A stretch of DNA of 64,000 bases, from contig NZ_JALJZW010000001.1 in NCBI RefSeq assembly GCF_024171495.1, forward strand, positions 186,001 through 250,000, read 5' to 3'. The notes below the pieces were generated by a model that was given only the letters and a program-made list of their open reading frames with translations, did not search any database and was not told where the DNA came from. This DNA comes from Deinococcus sp. HSC-46F16 (lineage in GTDB: Bacteria; Deinococcota; Deinococci; Deinococcales; Deinococcaceae). This document shows positions 1 through 11,660 of the stretch, piece by piece (the first letter of the stretch is position 1; the number at the start of each line of letters is the position of its first letter). Position numbers and translations under genes: made by a program.

Positions 1-64
1 CTACGGCATCGTGGGCGACGTGAACCAGATCGTGCCCGCCCTGATCGAGGCGGCCCGCAAGTAA
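1..64 (+). CDS. etfA: Electron transfer flavoprotein alpha subunit, C-terminal fragment
   Basis: Only the last 20 codons are inside the window (reading frame from base 2, stop TAA at 62-64). The visible tail, YGIVGDVNQIVPALIEAARK, matches the usual end of ETF alpha subunits, where a G-x-V-G-D segment of the FAD/AMP-binding domain is followed by a short amphipathic helix. ETF alpha/beta shuttles electrons from acyl-CoA dehydrogenases to ETF:quinone oxidoreductase. The identification rests on a short tail, so it is likely but not certain; the rest lies upstream. Confidence 0.7.
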   Translation, partial: YGIVGDVNQIVPALIEAARK

Positions 65-69
65 ACGCT

Positions 70-534
70 GTGCGCCGCGCCGGACTGGTGCTAGTGGCCG
101 GAGTGCTGGGGTCGTGTGCCCCGGCACTCTTTCCGTCCGTGCCGAGCCAGGAGGACGGTCCCGTGGCGGTCGTCAAGCGGCTGGGGTGGGGCACGCCGGA
201 AGCGTTTGCGGCGGCGCGGCCCCGGTTGGAGCCGCTGTGGCCCGCCCTGGACTGGGAGAACAACGGGTGCAGCACCCCGCAGGGCCTCGGCCTGGGTTAC
301 CGCGACGACTTCGCCCCGGCATGCGTGGTGCACGACTTCGCGTACCACAACCTGCGGGTGCTGGAGCCCACCGCCGCCAACCGCCGGGCCAGCGACGAGG
401 CCTTCCGCGTCAACCTGCGGGCGATCTGTGCCCGCAAGGCCCTGGCGGCCCGGCCCGCCTGCCTCTCGGCGGCGGAGGCGTACTACCGGGCGGTCCGGGT
501 GCGGGGGCACACGCGGTTCGCGCCGGGAACGTAA
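70..534 (+). CDS. Prokaryotic phospholipase A2-like lipoprotein
   Basis: A 154-residue exported protein with a GTG start 5 nt after the etfA stop. Residues 3-16 form a short hydrophobic signal ending in a lipobox-like LGSC (Cys16), so it is probably a lipoprotein. Residues 61-94 (DWENNGCSTP ... CVVHDFAYHN) resemble the bacterial/fungal PLA2 family: a G-C-S-x-P loop followed by C-x-x-H-D-F-x-Y, where His88-Asp89 would be the catalytic pair. Paired cysteines later in the chain could form disulfides. Family members hydrolyse the sn-2 ester of phospholipids; activity here is inferred from the motif only. Confidence 0.6.
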   Translation: MRRAGLVLVAGVLGSCAPALFPSVPSQEDGPVAVVKRLGWGTPEAFAAARPRLEPLWPALDWENNGCSTPQGLGLGYRDDFAPACVVHDFAYHNLRVLEPTAANRRASDEAFRVNLRAICARKALAARPACLSAAEAYYRAVRVRGHTRFAPGT

Positions 535-633
535 GTCGCCAGTCGCCAGGAATCCGTCGCCCGTGCTTTCAGGCTTCAGCTTCTGCTGGAGCTTTTTTGC
601 TGGCGACTGTTGGCTGGAAGCTGGCGACTTCCC
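535..633. repeat. Intergenic repeat family A copy 1 with terminator between convergent genes
   Basis: This 99-nt gap between two converging genes holds GTCGCCAGTCGCCAGG just after the upstream stop, a hairpin followed by six T (578-598), and then GCTGGCGACTGT and TGGCTGGAAGCTGGCGACT (611-629) ending 4 nt before the next stop codon. The TGGAAGCTGG core recurs at 7931-7948, 22033-22051 and 42509-42530, always next to a terminator and outside genes. Confidence 0.6.
578..598 (+). terminator. Intrinsic terminator of the phospholipase-like gene
   Basis: AGCTTC (578-583) pairs with GGAGCT (588-593) around a TGCT loop and is followed by a run of T to 598. Confidence 0.6.
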
Positions 634-1401
634 CTACCCGATCTCCAGCACCACCTCGTGCGCCAGCCCGGCCCGCCGCGCGGCCTGCCACGCGCCACGG
701 GCGTCCCCCCGGACGACCCGTTCCATGAAATCCCCCCGCCGGGCCAGGGTGGTCAGCGTCCAGAAGTCGCCCCAGACCTCCAGGCCCCACTCCTGGCGCA
801 TGGCGCGAGCGGCGGCGGCCCAGATCGGCTCGGAGAGGTGTTCCAGGGGCGCCACGTAATGCAGTTCGCCGTCGGTGCCGGGGGTGCGGGCGACCTCGCG
901 GGCGTAGTCGGCCTTCTCGCGGCGGGTCAGGGTCTCCCAGGTTCCGGCAGCGCAGTAGCGGGCGGGCAGCGCACTGAAAGTGTCGCGGCAGCGGGTGGGG
1001 CGGGCGGCGTACTGGCTGCACCCCCCCGTCTGGCGGTCGAGCAGCGGGCAAAACCCCACCTCGCGGCGGTGGCGCTCCACATAGGTTTCCTCGTCGGGGG
1101 CGGTGCGGGCGTTGTGCAAAACCTGACGGGCATGCGCCTCCACACGGGCCGCTGCCGCCTCGTCCAGCGCCGCCGCCGTCACCAGCGCTTCGGCGAGGCT
1201 CACCCGGATGGGCATGTCGCAGCACGCGAAGCATCCGGCGCCGCAGTACACGCGCCCCCCGCGCTCCCGGTAGCGGGCGAGCCACCCCTCGGCCTGCCGC
1301 GCGTAGCGAGCGTAACCGCGTTCGACCGCCGCCGTGACGGGGCGGAACCGGGCAGCGGGGGGCGGGGCAGGGGCCAGGGGGGTGGGGCGTGGGCGCGTCA
1401 C
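634..1401 (-). CDS. YkgJ-type cysteine-cluster protein (putative Zn/Fe chelating)
   Basis: 255 residues from a GTG at 1401. The cluster C53-x3-C57-x2-C60-C61 ([10 protein letters not shown]) followed further on by FCPLLD, GGCSQY and RPTRCRDTF is the signature of the CxxCxxCC/YkgJ family (UPF0153), whose cysteines are thought to hold zinc or an Fe-S cluster; no reaction is established. The GTG start was chosen because a TACCCT -10 box (1408-1413, minus strand) ends 6 nt before it, as for other genes here, and upstream in-frame sequence would run through the divergent promoter. It is transcribed away from the GAF-HD gene with only 34 bp between start codons. Confidence 0.7.
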   Translation of the reverse strand: MTRPRPTPLAPAPPPAARFRPVTAAVERGYARYARQAEGWLARYRERGGRVYCGAGCFACCDMPIRVSLAEALVTAAALDEAAAARVEAHARQVLHNARTAPDEETYVERHRREVGFCPLLDRQTGGCSQYAARPTRCRDTFSALPARYCAAGTWETLTRREKADYAREVARTPGTDGELHYVAPLEHLSEPIWAAAARAMRQEWGLEVWGDFWTLTTLARRGDFMERVVRGDARGAWQAARRAGLAHEVVLEIG

Positions 1402-1407
1402 CGGGGC

Positions 1408-1426
1408 AGGGTAGCGCGGGTATACT
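1408..1426. promoter_or_regulatory. Back-to-back leaderless promoters (YkgJ-like / GAF-HD)
   Basis: TACCCT on the minus strand (1408-1413, 6 nt before GTG 1401) and TATACT on the plus strand (1421-1426, 9 nt before GTG 1436). Each -35 region must overlap the other promoter or the opposite coding region. Confidence 0.5.
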
Positions 1427-1435
1427 CGCCGCAAC

Positions 1436-2482
1436 GTGTTCAGGCGCCCCCGTCCGCCGCAGCCTCCCTCCGGGTCCGAGGCTGCTCCTGTCACGCCCTC
1501 TCCGGCCCCCGGCAGCGTTCCTGCCGACGCGGCCGCCCTGCTCGCGGGCCTGCTCGCACGGCCGAGTGCGGCGAGTGTGCTGGAAGGGGCGCTCGCCCAC
1601 GCCGCCACGCTGCTGGGCGTTGAGGTAAGGGGCTACGCGGTGCTGGGCCGTGGCGCCGCCCCCGTCGCGGCCACCTACGGCTACCCCCGCACCCTGGTGG
1701 GCGCCACGCTGGAAGGGCCGTGGGTGACGGCAGGCGGTCGCCCCCAGCTTCTCCAGGACCGCGACCTCTACGCGGCCAATCCCCCGGAGGCGCTCGCCCG
1801 GCTGGAGGCGGCGGGAGCGCGGCAGGCGCCGCTGACCTTCGTGGTGCCGCTGACCGACCACGGGCGCACGCTGGGGGCGCTGGTGCTGGACTGCCCGGCG
1901 GGCACGTCCCTCAGTCCGGCCGTGCAGTCGGCGGTCACCTCCTGGGCAGGGGCGGTCGCCCCCCTCGTCGCCGTCCTGGAAAGCCGCCGCGAGTGGCGGC
2001 AGACGGCCCGCCAGATTGCCTCTGCCGTGGTCGAGGCCGTGGAAAGCCTGGAGTTCGACGCGCTGGGCCACGGGCAGACCGTCGCGGAGACGGCCGTGCG
2101 GCTGGGAGAGGCGGCGGGCCTCTCGCCGCGCGAGCGCGAGGAGCTGTGGTACGCCGCCCTGCTGCACGACTTCGGCAAGATTCACGGCGAGCCGGGACAC
2201 GCGCAGGTGGGGGCCAACTTCCTGCACAGTGTTCCGCACCTCGCCGAAGCGCAGCGGGCCATCCGGCACCACCACGAGCGCTGGGACGGGTCGGGCGAGC
2301 CTGATGGACTCTCCGGCGAGGATATTCCGCTGTATGCCCGCCTCCTCGCGGTGGCGAACGCCTCGGCCCACGCGGACGGAAACCTCGCGGCGGTGCAGGC
2401 GCAGGCGGGCACGGCCCTGGACCCCCAACTCGTGGAACTGCTCGCCGGATTGCCCCCCGCCCCGGCGGGCGCGGAGGCCTGA
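1436..2482 (+). CDS. GAF domain plus HD-GYP-like domain protein
   Basis: 348 residues from a GTG whose -10 box (TATACT) ends 9 nt upstream. Residues roughly 40-180 look like a GAF sensor domain ([17 protein letters not shown]). The C-terminal part contains HDFGKI (about residues 244-249) and [21 protein letters not shown] (about 276-296), the layout of HD-GYP cyclic-di-GMP phosphodiesterases, but the signature GYP triplet reads GEP. HD-GYP enzymes hydrolyse c-di-GMP to pGpG or GMP using a two- or three-metal centre; whether the altered motif keeps this activity is unknown. It could be a general HD phosphohydrolase with a GAF input. Confidence 0.75.
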   Translation: MFRRPRPPQPPSGSEAAPVTPSPAPGSVPADAAALLAGLLARPSAASVLEGALAHAATLLGVEVRGYAVLGRGAAPVAATYGYPRTLVGATLEGPWVTAGGRPQLLQDRDLYAANPPEALARLEAAGARQAPLTFVVPLTDHGRTLGALVLDCPAGTSLSPAVQSAVTSWAGAVAPLVAVLESRREWRQTARQIASAVVEAVESLEFDALGHGQTVAETAVRLGEAAGLSPREREELWYAALLHDFGKIHGEPGHAQVGANFLHSVPHLAEAQRAIRHHHERWDGSGEPDGLSGEDIPLYARLLAVANASAHADGNLAAVQAQAGTALDPQLVELLAGLPPAPAGAEA

Positions 2483-2546
2483 ACGTCCCCGGTCACGCGG
2501 GGCCACGGTCCCGCCCGGCCCGGCCCGGCCCCGCTATGATGCCCGC

Positions 2547-3389
<843 letters not shown>

Positions 3390-3427
3390 GTCTGGGGCAG
3401 CTACCGCCGGGCGGGTATCGTGGGGCC

Positions 3428-4051
<624 letters not shown>

Positions 4052-4130
4052 GGGAGACGCGGGGGGAGGGCGGCCTGCACCTTTCGTCGGTCGTCTTCCT
4101 CATGCCTGACCCTTACAATCCCGTCAGCTT

Positions 4131-5288
<1,158 letters not shown>

Positions 5289-5347
5289 GTTCCACCCTTC
5301 GCCCTGCCCCGCCCCGACGGGGCCATCTTCTGACGCCTGGAGCCCCC

Positions 5348-6493
5348 ATGATCCACCCCGCCGCCAAACGCATCGTCCTCGCCTTCGGCACGCGCCCGGA
5401 AGCCACCAAGATGGCCCCGGTGTACTCGGCCATCGCCGCGCAGTCCGGCCTGACGCCCCTGATCCTCTCGACTGGGCAGCAGCGGCAGATGCTGGACGAG
5501 GCGCTCGCCGTTTTCGGCCTGACCCCCGACGAGGACTTGCAGGTCATGACCGACCGGCAGACGCTGGCCGACCTCACCGGGCGCATCGTGCCGCAGGCGG
5601 GGCGCAAATTGCGCGAGATGGGGGCAGACATGGTGCTGGTGCACGGGGACACGACCACGTCCTTTTGCGTGGCCCTCAGCGCCTTTTACGAGGGGATTCC
5701 GGTGGGGCACGTGGAGGCGGGGCTGCGCAGCGGGAGCATGCGCGAACCCTTTCCGGAGGAGGCCAACCGCCGCCTGACCGGGGTGCTCAGCGACCTCGAC
5801 TTCGCGCCCACCCCCGGCAGCGCGGCGAACCTGCGCCGGGAGGGCAAGGGCGAGCTGGGCCTCTTCGTGACCGGGCAGACCGCCGTGGACGCGGTGCGCG
5901 AGGTCGCCGGGCGGGTGCCGCTGCGCCCCGAGTGGCGGGCAAAACTGGACGGCGGGCAGCGGCTGGTGACCGTCACCATGCACCGCCGCGAGAACCTGCC
6001 CATGATGCGCGAGATGGCCGAGGCCCTCGCGGACGTGGCCCGCGCCCATCCGGGCACCCATTTCGTCTACCCGGTCCACCTCAACCCGGCGGTGCAGGAG
6101 GCGGTGCGCCCGGCGCTGTCGGGCCTGCCCAACTTTGAACTCACCGACCCGCTCGACTACGCGCAGATGGCTCCCTTGATGGCGGCCTCGGCGCTGCTGG
6201 CGACCGACTCCGGGGGCTTGCAGGAGGAGGGGGCGGCGCTGGGGGTGCCCGTCGCGGTCCTCCGCAACGTCACCGAGCGCCCCGAGGGGCTGGAGGCGGG
6301 CGTGCTGACCCTGGCGGGGAACGACCCGCAGAACCTCCGCGCGGTGCTAAATCGCCTGCTCTCCGACGAAAGCGAACTCGCCCGGATGCGCTCGGCCCGC
6401 AACCCCTACGGGGACGGGCACGCGGCGCGGCGCATCGCGGCGGCGGTGGCGTGGCACTTCGGGCTGGCGCAGCGGCCGGAAGACTGGGCGTAG
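5348..6493 (+). CDS. wecB: UDP-N-acetylglucosamine 2-epimerase (non-hydrolysing)
   Basis: 381 residues, normal for the family. It interconverts UDP-GlcNAc and UDP-ManNAc in the cytoplasm for envelope polysaccharides. Seen in the sequence: [11 protein letters not shown] near the N terminus, [35 protein letters not shown] and TDSGGLQEE, all of the GT-B-fold epimerase. It follows the wecA-type gene on the same strand with a short gap and a weak GGAG Shine-Dalgarno, so the two probably form an operon. Confidence 0.93.
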   Translation: MIHPAAKRIVLAFGTRPEATKMAPVYSAIAAQSGLTPLILSTGQQRQMLDEALAVFGLTPDEDLQVMTDRQTLADLTGRIVPQAGRKLREMGADMVLVHGDTTTSFCVALSAFYEGIPVGHVEAGLRSGSMREPFPEEANRRLTGVLSDLDFAPTPGSAANLRREGKGELGLFVTGQTAVDAVREVAGRVPLRPEWRAKLDGGQRLVTVTMHRRENLPMMREMAEALADVARAHPGTHFVYPVHLNPAVQEAVRPALSGLPNFELTDPLDYAQMAPLMAASALLATDSGGLQEEGAALGVPVAVLRNVTERPEGLEAGVLTLAGNDPQNLRAVLNRLLSDESELARMRSARNPYGDGHAARRIAAAVAWHFGLAQRPEDWA

Positions 6494-6500
6494 GAGGCGG

Positions 6501-6836
6501 TCAGTTGTCTTCTGCCTTGTCAAGTCGGGCGCTGACCTGCTCGCTCCACGCTCGGCCCTCGTCGCCGCCCCACAGCAGCCAGGCGATGTAGCCGCGCGAG
6601 GGTTTGCCGCCGTCTTCCCCGGTCTGATCGAGGCTGTCGTGCGCGTGGCGGGGGAAATACTGGGCGACGTGCCGCACCTCCTCCGGCGAGAGGTCGCCCC
6701 CGGCAGCCAGTTTCTCGGCCATGTGCTCACCGACCTCGGTGCCGCCGTAGCCGTGTTCGTCGCGCAGGCGCAGGCCCAGCGCGGCATTGTCCTGCACCTG
6801 TCGGGGAATGCGGAGGTCGGGCTTCTTCTGGCTCAT
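6501..6836 (-). CDS. Small conserved hypothetical protein
   Basis: 111 residues on the minus strand, ending 7 nt from the wecB stop. Recognisable blocks are [50 protein letters not shown] and a C-terminal [19 protein letters not shown]. The last block ([16 protein letters not shown]) recalls a short helical module I associate with phage structural or protease proteins, but I cannot confirm this. No signal or membrane segment; likely a small helical cytoplasmic protein. Function unknown. Confidence 0.6.
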   Translation of the reverse strand: MSQKKPDLRIPRQVQDNAALGLRLRDEHGYGGTEVGEHMAEKLAAGGDLSPEEVRHVAQYFPRHAHDSLDQTGEDGGKPSRGYIAWLLWGGDEGRAWSEQVSARLDKAEDN

Positions 6837-6887
6837 GCCCCAGCATCGGCGGCGCTCGCGCCCGGCGGGTGAGCCCCCGTTGCCCCT

Positions 6888-6918
6888 TTGTTGGAACGGT
6901 GTCACCGCGCCCTATGCT
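6888..6918 (+). promoter_or_regulatory. Promoter of the lipid kinase gene
   Basis: TTGGAA (6891-6896), a 16-nt spacer and TATGCT (6913-6918) precede GTG 6928 by 9 nt, indicating a leaderless mRNA. Confidence 0.5.
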
Positions 6919-6927
6919 GGAGGCAGC

Positions 6928-7860
6928 GTGACTCAGGCACTTTCCCCGTCTTCCCCTTCCGGGCGGTCCTACGCCGTCGTCCTCAACCCCACCGCCGGGC
7001 GGGGCCTGGCCGGGCGCACCTGGCCCCGGCTGGAAGCCGAGTTGCGGGTGCGCGGGCTGGAGTACGAGGTGATTCAGGAGGCGAATGGTCCGGCGGCGCT
7101 GGCGCGGGTGCAGGCGCTGCCCCCCGGCGTGGCAGTGCTCGCGGTGGGCGGCGACGGCACGGTGGGGGCACTGCTGCCCGCGCTGGTGGGGACCGGGCGG
7201 CCCCTGGGAGTCATTCCGTTGGGCACCGGCAACGACTTCGCGGGGATGCTGGGCCTCAAGCCGGGGGACTTCCGGGCGGCCCTCTCGCGGCTCGCGGGGT
7301 CGCCCCGGCCGGTGGATGCCCTGCGCGTGACCGTGCAGGGGGAGGGCGGCGTGGGCGAGACGCGGCTGCTGCTCAACGGCCTGGGCATGGGCTTCGACGC
7401 GCAGCTCACCGCCCGGCTCCCGGAGGCTCCCGCGTGGCTGCCGGGGCTGGGGCGCTACGCCTGGGCCGCGCTGACCACCCTGCGGCACCTGACCCTCACG
7501 CCCGTCACGGCCGAGGTGGAGGGCGAACGCCTCTACGCTGGCCCCAGCATCCTGGCCGCCGCCATGAACGGCACCCGTTACGGGGGCGGCTTTCACATCA
7601 GCCCGGCTTCCGACCCGCGCGACGGGCAGCTCAACGTGGTCGTCAGCGGCCCGCTGGGGCGGCGGCAGGTGCTGCGGCTAATGGCGCTGGTGCTGCCAGG
7701 GCGTCACCTGGGCGACCCCGGCGTCCACCACCGGGCGGGCCGGGTGGCCGAGCTGACCTGGGCGCGGCCGACGTGGTTGCACCTCGACGGCGACGTGGTG
7801 GGCCGGGCGACGGGGGTGCGCGTGGAGGTGCTGCCGGGGGCGGTGGCACTGCTGGGATAG
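6928..7860 (+). CDS. Diacylglycerol/sphingosine kinase family lipid kinase
   Basis: 310 residues from GTG 6928. It has the DAGK/YegS-type catalytic core: [10 protein letters not shown] at about residue 16, [15 protein letters not shown] (the GGDGT nucleotide-binding loop) and [12 protein letters not shown], with the C-terminal beta-sandwich ending [10 protein letters not shown]. Such enzymes phosphorylate diacylglycerol, other membrane lipids or undecaprenol with ATP. No membrane segment is seen, as expected for this soluble class. The lipid substrate is not predictable. Confidence 0.88.
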   Translation: MTQALSPSSPSGRSYAVVLNPTAGRGLAGRTWPRLEAELRVRGLEYEVIQEANGPAALARVQALPPGVAVLAVGGDGTVGALLPALVGTGRPLGVIPLGTGNDFAGMLGLKPGDFRAALSRLAGSPRPVDALRVTVQGEGGVGETRLLLNGLGMGFDAQLTARLPEAPAWLPGLGRYAWAALTTLRHLTLTPVTAEVEGERLYAGPSILAAAMNGTRYGGGFHISPASDPRDGQLNVVVSGPLGRRQVLRLMALVLPGRHLGDPGVHHRAGRVAELTWARPTWLHLDGDVVGRATGVRVEVLPGAVALLG

Positions 7861-7949
7861 CGGTCAGCTCCCGGCCGCCAGCAAAAAATGCTCCAGCGTG
7901 GGCCGGAGCATCTTGAAGTTTGGAGCGGGTGTCTGGAAGCTGGCGACCC
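7861..7949. repeat. Intergenic repeat family A copy 2 between convergent genes
   Basis: The gap between converging genes contains GTCTGGAAGCTGGCGACC (7931-7948) directly abutting the stop codon of the minus-strand TPR gene (7950), plus GGCCGCCAGC on the far side of the hairpin at 7888-7911. Confidence 0.55.
7882..7911 (-). terminator. Intrinsic terminator of the TPR gene
   Basis: On the minus strand ATGCTCC pairs with GGAGCAT (7888-7894 and 7905-7911) and is followed by a run of six T (7883-7888). Confidence 0.65.
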
Positions 7950-8657
7950 TTACAGCCCTGCCAGGGTCTTCCGCGCCTGCTCCAGGTCGCGCTTTTCCCA
8001 GAAGGTGTCGGCGGGCAGAGCCACGGCCTTTTCAAGCTGGGCGCGGGCGCCCGCCTTGTTGCCCTGAAGGAGCAGCGCGTTGGCGTACTCGATGCGGTGG
8101 ACGGCCTTGTCCGGCTCCAGCGCGATCGCCTTTTCGAAGTTGGGGTTGATCTGGTTGCGCTTCGCGCCCGTCGCCAGGGTCGCCACCGTGCCCTTGGCAA
8201 CGAGGTTGGCGTGCCACAGCCCCAGCGCCACGTAGGCCGAGGCCATGTTGGGCCGCAGCTTGATGGCGGTGTCGAGGTTCTTCTTCATGTCGCCCGCCAG
8301 CCCCAGGCTGTTCAGGATGCCGCTGTACTGCGCCAGACGGCCCTGGGCGCGGGCGAGTTCGAAGTAGGCGTCGGGGTTGTTCTTGTCGGCGCCGATCGCC
8401 TGACGGGCGTAGTCCTGCGCCTTCTGAAACAGGCCCTTCTTGGCACTCTCGGCGCTCAGGCCCGCGCCCGCGGTGGTGGCCTCGGCGGCCAGGGCGTAGC
8501 CCGCGCTGGTCTTCAGGGCAGCGGCAGCGGTCGCGGCCTCCTGCCACTTGCCCTGGTCGTACAGGGACTGGGCGGCGGCGAGCGACTGCGCGGAGGCGCT
8601 TCCGGCCACGGCGAGGGCGAGGGTCACGAGGACAGGCACGGCAAACTTCTGGGACAT
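7950..8657 (-). CDS. Secreted TPR-repeat protein
   Basis: 235 residues with a clean Sec signal peptide (MSQKFAVPVLVTLALAVAG) and an A-S-A cleavage site near residue 23. The mature part is built from tetratricopeptide-like helical pairs: NNPDAYFELARAQGRL, MASAYVALGLWHANL, IALEPDKAVHRIEYANALLL and so on. TPR proteins are protein-interaction scaffolds; location is probably periplasm or cell surface. The ATG at 8657 has a strong AGGAGG ribosome site 6-8 nt upstream and a TATACT -10 box at 8700-8705, so this gene has a normal leader. In-frame sequence further upstream overlaps the opposite gene and is not coding. Confidence 0.8.
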   Translation of the reverse strand: MSQKFAVPVLVTLALAVAGSASAQSLAAAQSLYDQGKWQEAATAAAALKTSAGYALAAEATTAGAGLSAESAKKGLFQKAQDYARQAIGADKNNPDAYFELARAQGRLAQYSGILNSLGLAGDMKKNLDTAIKLRPNMASAYVALGLWHANLVAKGTVATLATGAKRNQINPNFEKAIALEPDKAVHRIEYANALLLQGNKAGARAQLEKAVALPADTFWEKRDLEQARKTLAGL

Positions 8658-8699
8658 GGGGGTTCCTCCTGGGGTCTGAACTGTGGGAAAACTGGACCG

Positions 8700-8705
8700 A
8701 GTATA
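8700..8705 (-). promoter_or_regulatory. -10 box of the TPR gene
   Basis: TATACT on the minus strand, 42 nt before the ATG at 8657. The leader carries AGGAGG, unlike the leaderless genes around it. Confidence 0.45.
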
Positions 8706-8774
8706 CACACGCCCCGGCGCCGCCTGCCTGACGCGCCCGTCAGGTGCCGGGGGGGGTGCTAGGCTCGCCCCACC

Positions 8775-11660
8775 GTGGACTGGAAGGCGACCCTGGCCGA
8801 GTTGCGCGTGCACCTGCCCCCCTGCCATGAGCCGGGCCGGGGCGTGCGCGGCAGCCTGCGCTGGCTGGAGACCGAGCTGCGCGAGCGGGGTGGCAACCCG
8901 GCCGCGCTGCGCAACATCGTCTACCGCGGCGTGGGCACCGCCCGCGACAAGGCGCTGCTGCGCGGCATCCTGGCCGACCTCGCGCGGGAGGCGGGCCGCC
9001 CGCTGGAGGTTTCTTCCCCCGACCCGGCCCCGCCCGCCCCGCTGCCTCCCGAACTTGAGCTGCTGGGCCGCGCCAAGAAACGCGCCTACAAGCAGTTCCT
9101 GGCTGGCGTGCGGGCCGGGCGCTCGCCCCGGCTGGTCGTGACCGGGCGGCCCGGCGCTGGGAAGACGGTGCTGCTCGACCATCTGGAGCGGGCGCTGGAG
9201 GAGGTGCCGGGCTTGAATCTGCGGCGGCTGGGTCTGGACGGGGAGGTAGCCGAGGTGCTGGGCCTGATCCCGGCGGGCACCTCCTGGGCGGGGCAGGCGG
9301 CGGCGCAAGCTGAGGCGGCCCGCCGCGCCCTGCCCCCGGCGCCGGGGGTGCTGCTCGCGCGGGTCACGTCGGACGTGCGCTTCGGGGGCGAGCCGCCCCG
9401 CTCGCCCGACGGCCCCTTGACCCCGGCGGCGTGGGCGGCCGAGCACCTGCTGCGCCTCGCGCCGCCCGGCGTGGCGGTGCTGCTCGCGCTGGAGGACGCG
9501 GCCGGACTGCCCCCCGGCGTGGCCGAGATCATCGACCTGCGACCCCCCACCCCCGCCGAGGCGCGAGCCTACCTGATGGCGCGGCTGGGGGTGTCCCGCG
9601 AGCGGGCGGACGCGCTCGTGCGCGAGACGGGGCGGCACCTCGACCGCCTCGCGTTGCTGGCGGCGGGGGGCGAGCCGGACCCGGCGGCCCCCCCCGCCCG
9701 CCTCCTCGCCGACCCCGACGTGCGGCGGCTGGCGGCGGCGGTGTCGGCGCTGGAGGGCGGGGTTTTGTGCCCCGAACCCCTCGCGTCGGCGCTGGGGGAG
9801 GAGGTGTCGGCCCTGCCCCCCCACGCCCGCGCCCTGCTGCACCCGCACCCGCAGGGGTGGACCCCGGCCCCGGCCCTCGCCGCCGCCCTCGCCGGGGTAC
9901 CTGCCACCGAGCGCGACGCGGCCCGACGCCGCCTGACCGCCGCGCCGCCCCACCCGGCCCTCGCCGGGGCGCGTCTGGCGGCGTTCGCGGGGCTGGGGGA
10001 GTGGGAGGCCCTCGCCCGCTGGCTCGCGGCCCATCCCGACGAGGCGCGGCACCTCCCTTCCCTGTGGCCGCGCGTGCGCCGGGGCGCGGCGGGCGAGGTG
10101 CGCGAAGCGCTGGCCCGCGCGGTCGCCGCCCACCACGCCGGACGCGGCGAGTACGACGACCCCGGCGCACGGGACGCCCTCTTCACCCTGCTCGAATCCG
10201 GGCGGGCGGCGGTGCGGGCGTGGGCGCGGGTCAAACTGGCAGAAAGCAGCGTGGACGCGGGCAACTTCGAGGCGGCCGAGGCGGGCTTGAACCACCCCGA
10301 CCTGACTTCGGCCCTCGCCGGTCCCCCCGACCCCTGGCAGGCGGCGGCGCAGGCGGACGCCCTGCTCGTGGAGGCGGCTCTGGCCCGCTGGCGCGGCGAC
10401 CTGACGGCGGCCACCCGCGCCGTCACCGACCCGCGCACGGCGGCGGGAGGAGCGCGGGCCGAGCTGTGGCGCGGCCTCGTCGCCAAGGACCGGGGCGACT
10501 GGGAGGCGGCGCTGCGCGGCCTGCGCGGGGTGCCGGGGTCCAGCCCGCTGCTCTCGGCCCGCGCCCGCTACCAGGAGGGCGACCTGCGCCTGCGCCTGGG
10601 CCAGCCCCACGGGGCGCTGGAGGCCCTGACCGAAGCGGCCGGGCGGCTGGAGGCGGCGGGCGGCAGTGCCGAGGAGCAGGCCCGCGCCCTGGCCCGCGCC
10701 GCGACCGCCCTGCGAAGGTTGGGCCGCCCCGCCGAGGGCCTGGAGCGCTGGCGCTCGGCCCTGGCGATGCTCCCCGACGGCTCCTGGGACGGCGACGCGG
10801 TCCCCCGCGCCCGGCTGCTCAGCGAGGGGGTGCCGCTGCTGCTCGCGCTGGCCCGCCCGGACGAGGCGCTGTCGCTTGCCGCCTCCGCCCGCCGCCTGCT
10901 CGCCCGCCCCGGCCCGCGCCGCCCGGAGGCCGCCTACCGCACCCGCCGCACCGACTACCGGGTCGCGCTGGCCTACCTGACGCGCGGGGTGGGGCTGCCC
11001 TATCTCCAGCCCTTCGCCGGACCAGCCACCGACCACCCCGACCTCGCGCACGCCCGCGCCCTGCTCGACCACCTGCTCGCGGCCCCCGCCGCCCCTGGCG
11101 ACCGGGAGGAGGTGCTGCGCTTCGACCAGTGGCTCAGCCGCGCCCTGGCTGACCCCGACCCCCGGCGGGCGCTGGAATTCACCGGGCGGGCCTTGGACCT
11201 GACCGACCATCCCTACGCGGGGGCGCAGGCCCACGCCCTGCACGCCGAGGCGCTGCTGCGGGGGGGGCGGGAGGAGGAGGCGCTGGGGCACATCAACCGC
11301 GCCCAAGCGCTGCTGCGCCGCGTGCAGACCGGGCTGCCCGGCCCCCCCGACGCCGACCCCGGCCTGACGGCGGGGCTGCTGGCGCTGGAGGCCCGCGCGA
11401 CCATCCGGGACGGCCTGCCCACCCTGCGGTGGCTGCGCGGGGCGCTCGCCGCCGACCCCGCGCTGGCTCCCTTTCGGCCCGGCGTGTGGCGCGAGGCGGG
11501 GCGGGCACTGGAGGGGCGGCACCCCCAGCCGGAAGGCGTGCTGCGGGCGCTGCATCCCGGCTGGGAGGCGGGGCCGTGGCGGGTGGGCGACGCGCTGGTG
11601 CTGCTGGAGACCGCTTCTTCCGGGACGGGCGAGGGGGCCAGCGGGTATGCTGCCCCCTGA
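8775..11660 (+). CDS. Large P-loop ATPase with TPR-like C-terminal array
   Basis: 961 residues from GTG 8775 (-10 TAGGCT at 8760-8765, 9 nt away). Residues 1-80 are a helical N-terminal domain with no match I recognise. GRPGAGKT at 124-131 is a Walker A; VAVLLALEDA is the likely Walker B strand, and DLRPPTPAEARAYLMARLGV resembles the lid start of AAA/STAND ATPases. From about residue 370 on the chain is Ala/Leu/Arg-rich repeated helical pairs, TPR-like. It resembles MalT/LuxR-type STAND ATPases in layout, but no helix-turn-helix is visible at the end, so it may be a signalling or scaffold ATPase. Its stop overlaps the next start (TGATG). Confidence 0.7.
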   Translation: MDWKATLAELRVHLPPCHEPGRGVRGSLRWLETELRERGGNPAALRNIVYRGVGTARDKALLRGILADLAREAGRPLEVSSPDPAPPAPLPPELELLGRAKKRAYKQFLAGVRAGRSPRLVVTGRPGAGKTVLLDHLERALEEVPGLNLRRLGLDGEVAEVLGLIPAGTSWAGQAAAQAEAARRALPPAPGVLLARVTSDVRFGGEPPRSPDGPLTPAAWAAEHLLRLAPPGVAVLLALEDAAGLPPGVAEIIDLRPPTPAEARAYLMARLGVSRERADALVRETGRHLDRLALLAAGGEPDPAAPPARLLADPDVRRLAAAVSALEGGVLCPEPLASALGEEVSALPPHARALLHPHPQGWTPAPALAAALAGVPATERDAARRRLTAAPPHPALAGARLAAFAGLGEWEALARWLAAHPDEARHLPSLWPRVRRGAAGEVREALARAVAAHHAGRGEYDDPGARDALFTLLESGRAAVRAWARVKLAESSVDAGNFEAAEAGLNHPDLTSALAGPPDPWQAAAQADALLVEAALARWRGDLTAATRAVTDPRTAAGGARAELWRGLVAKDRGDWEAALRGLRGVPGSSPLLSARARYQEGDLRLRLGQPHGALEALTEAAGRLEAAGGSAEEQARALARAATALRRLGRPAEGLERWRSALAMLPDGSWDGDAVPRARLLSEGVPLLLALARPDEALSLAASARRLLARPGPRRPEAAYRTRRTDYRVALAYLTRGVGLPYLQPFAGPATDHPDLAHARALLDHLLAAPAAPGDREEVLRFDQWLSRALADPDPRRALEFTGRALDLTDHPYAGAQAHALHAEALLRGGREEEALGHINRAQALLRRVQTGLPGPPDADPGLTAGLLALEARATIRDGLPTLRWLRGALAADPALAPFRPGVWREAGRALEGRHPQPEGVLRALHPGWEAGPWRVGDALVLLETASSGTGEGASGYAAP
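11646..11651 (+). promoter_or_regulatory. Internal leaderless promoter inside the ATPase gene
   Basis: TATGCT lies in the last codons of the ATPase gene and ends 8 nt before ATG 11660, so the four downstream genes may be transcribed independently of the ATPase. Confidence 0.45.

Noticed and set aside
569..2506. Long minus-strand open frame across the YkgJ-like and GAF-HD genes
   Set aside because: Translation is low-complexity Arg/Gly/Pro with no motif and it overlaps two well supported genes.
7950..11555. Very long open frame on the minus strand running from the TPR gene back through the ATPase gene
   Set aside because: High GC leaves antisense frames open. The Pro/Arg/Gln/Gly-rich translation over 8775-11555 shows no family features, while the plus strand there has a coherent ATPase; only 7950-8657 is coding on the minus strand.
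8775..11660. LuxR/MalT-type transcription activator
   Set aside because: The Walker A and TPR-like parts fit, but no helix-turn-helix is seen at the C terminus.
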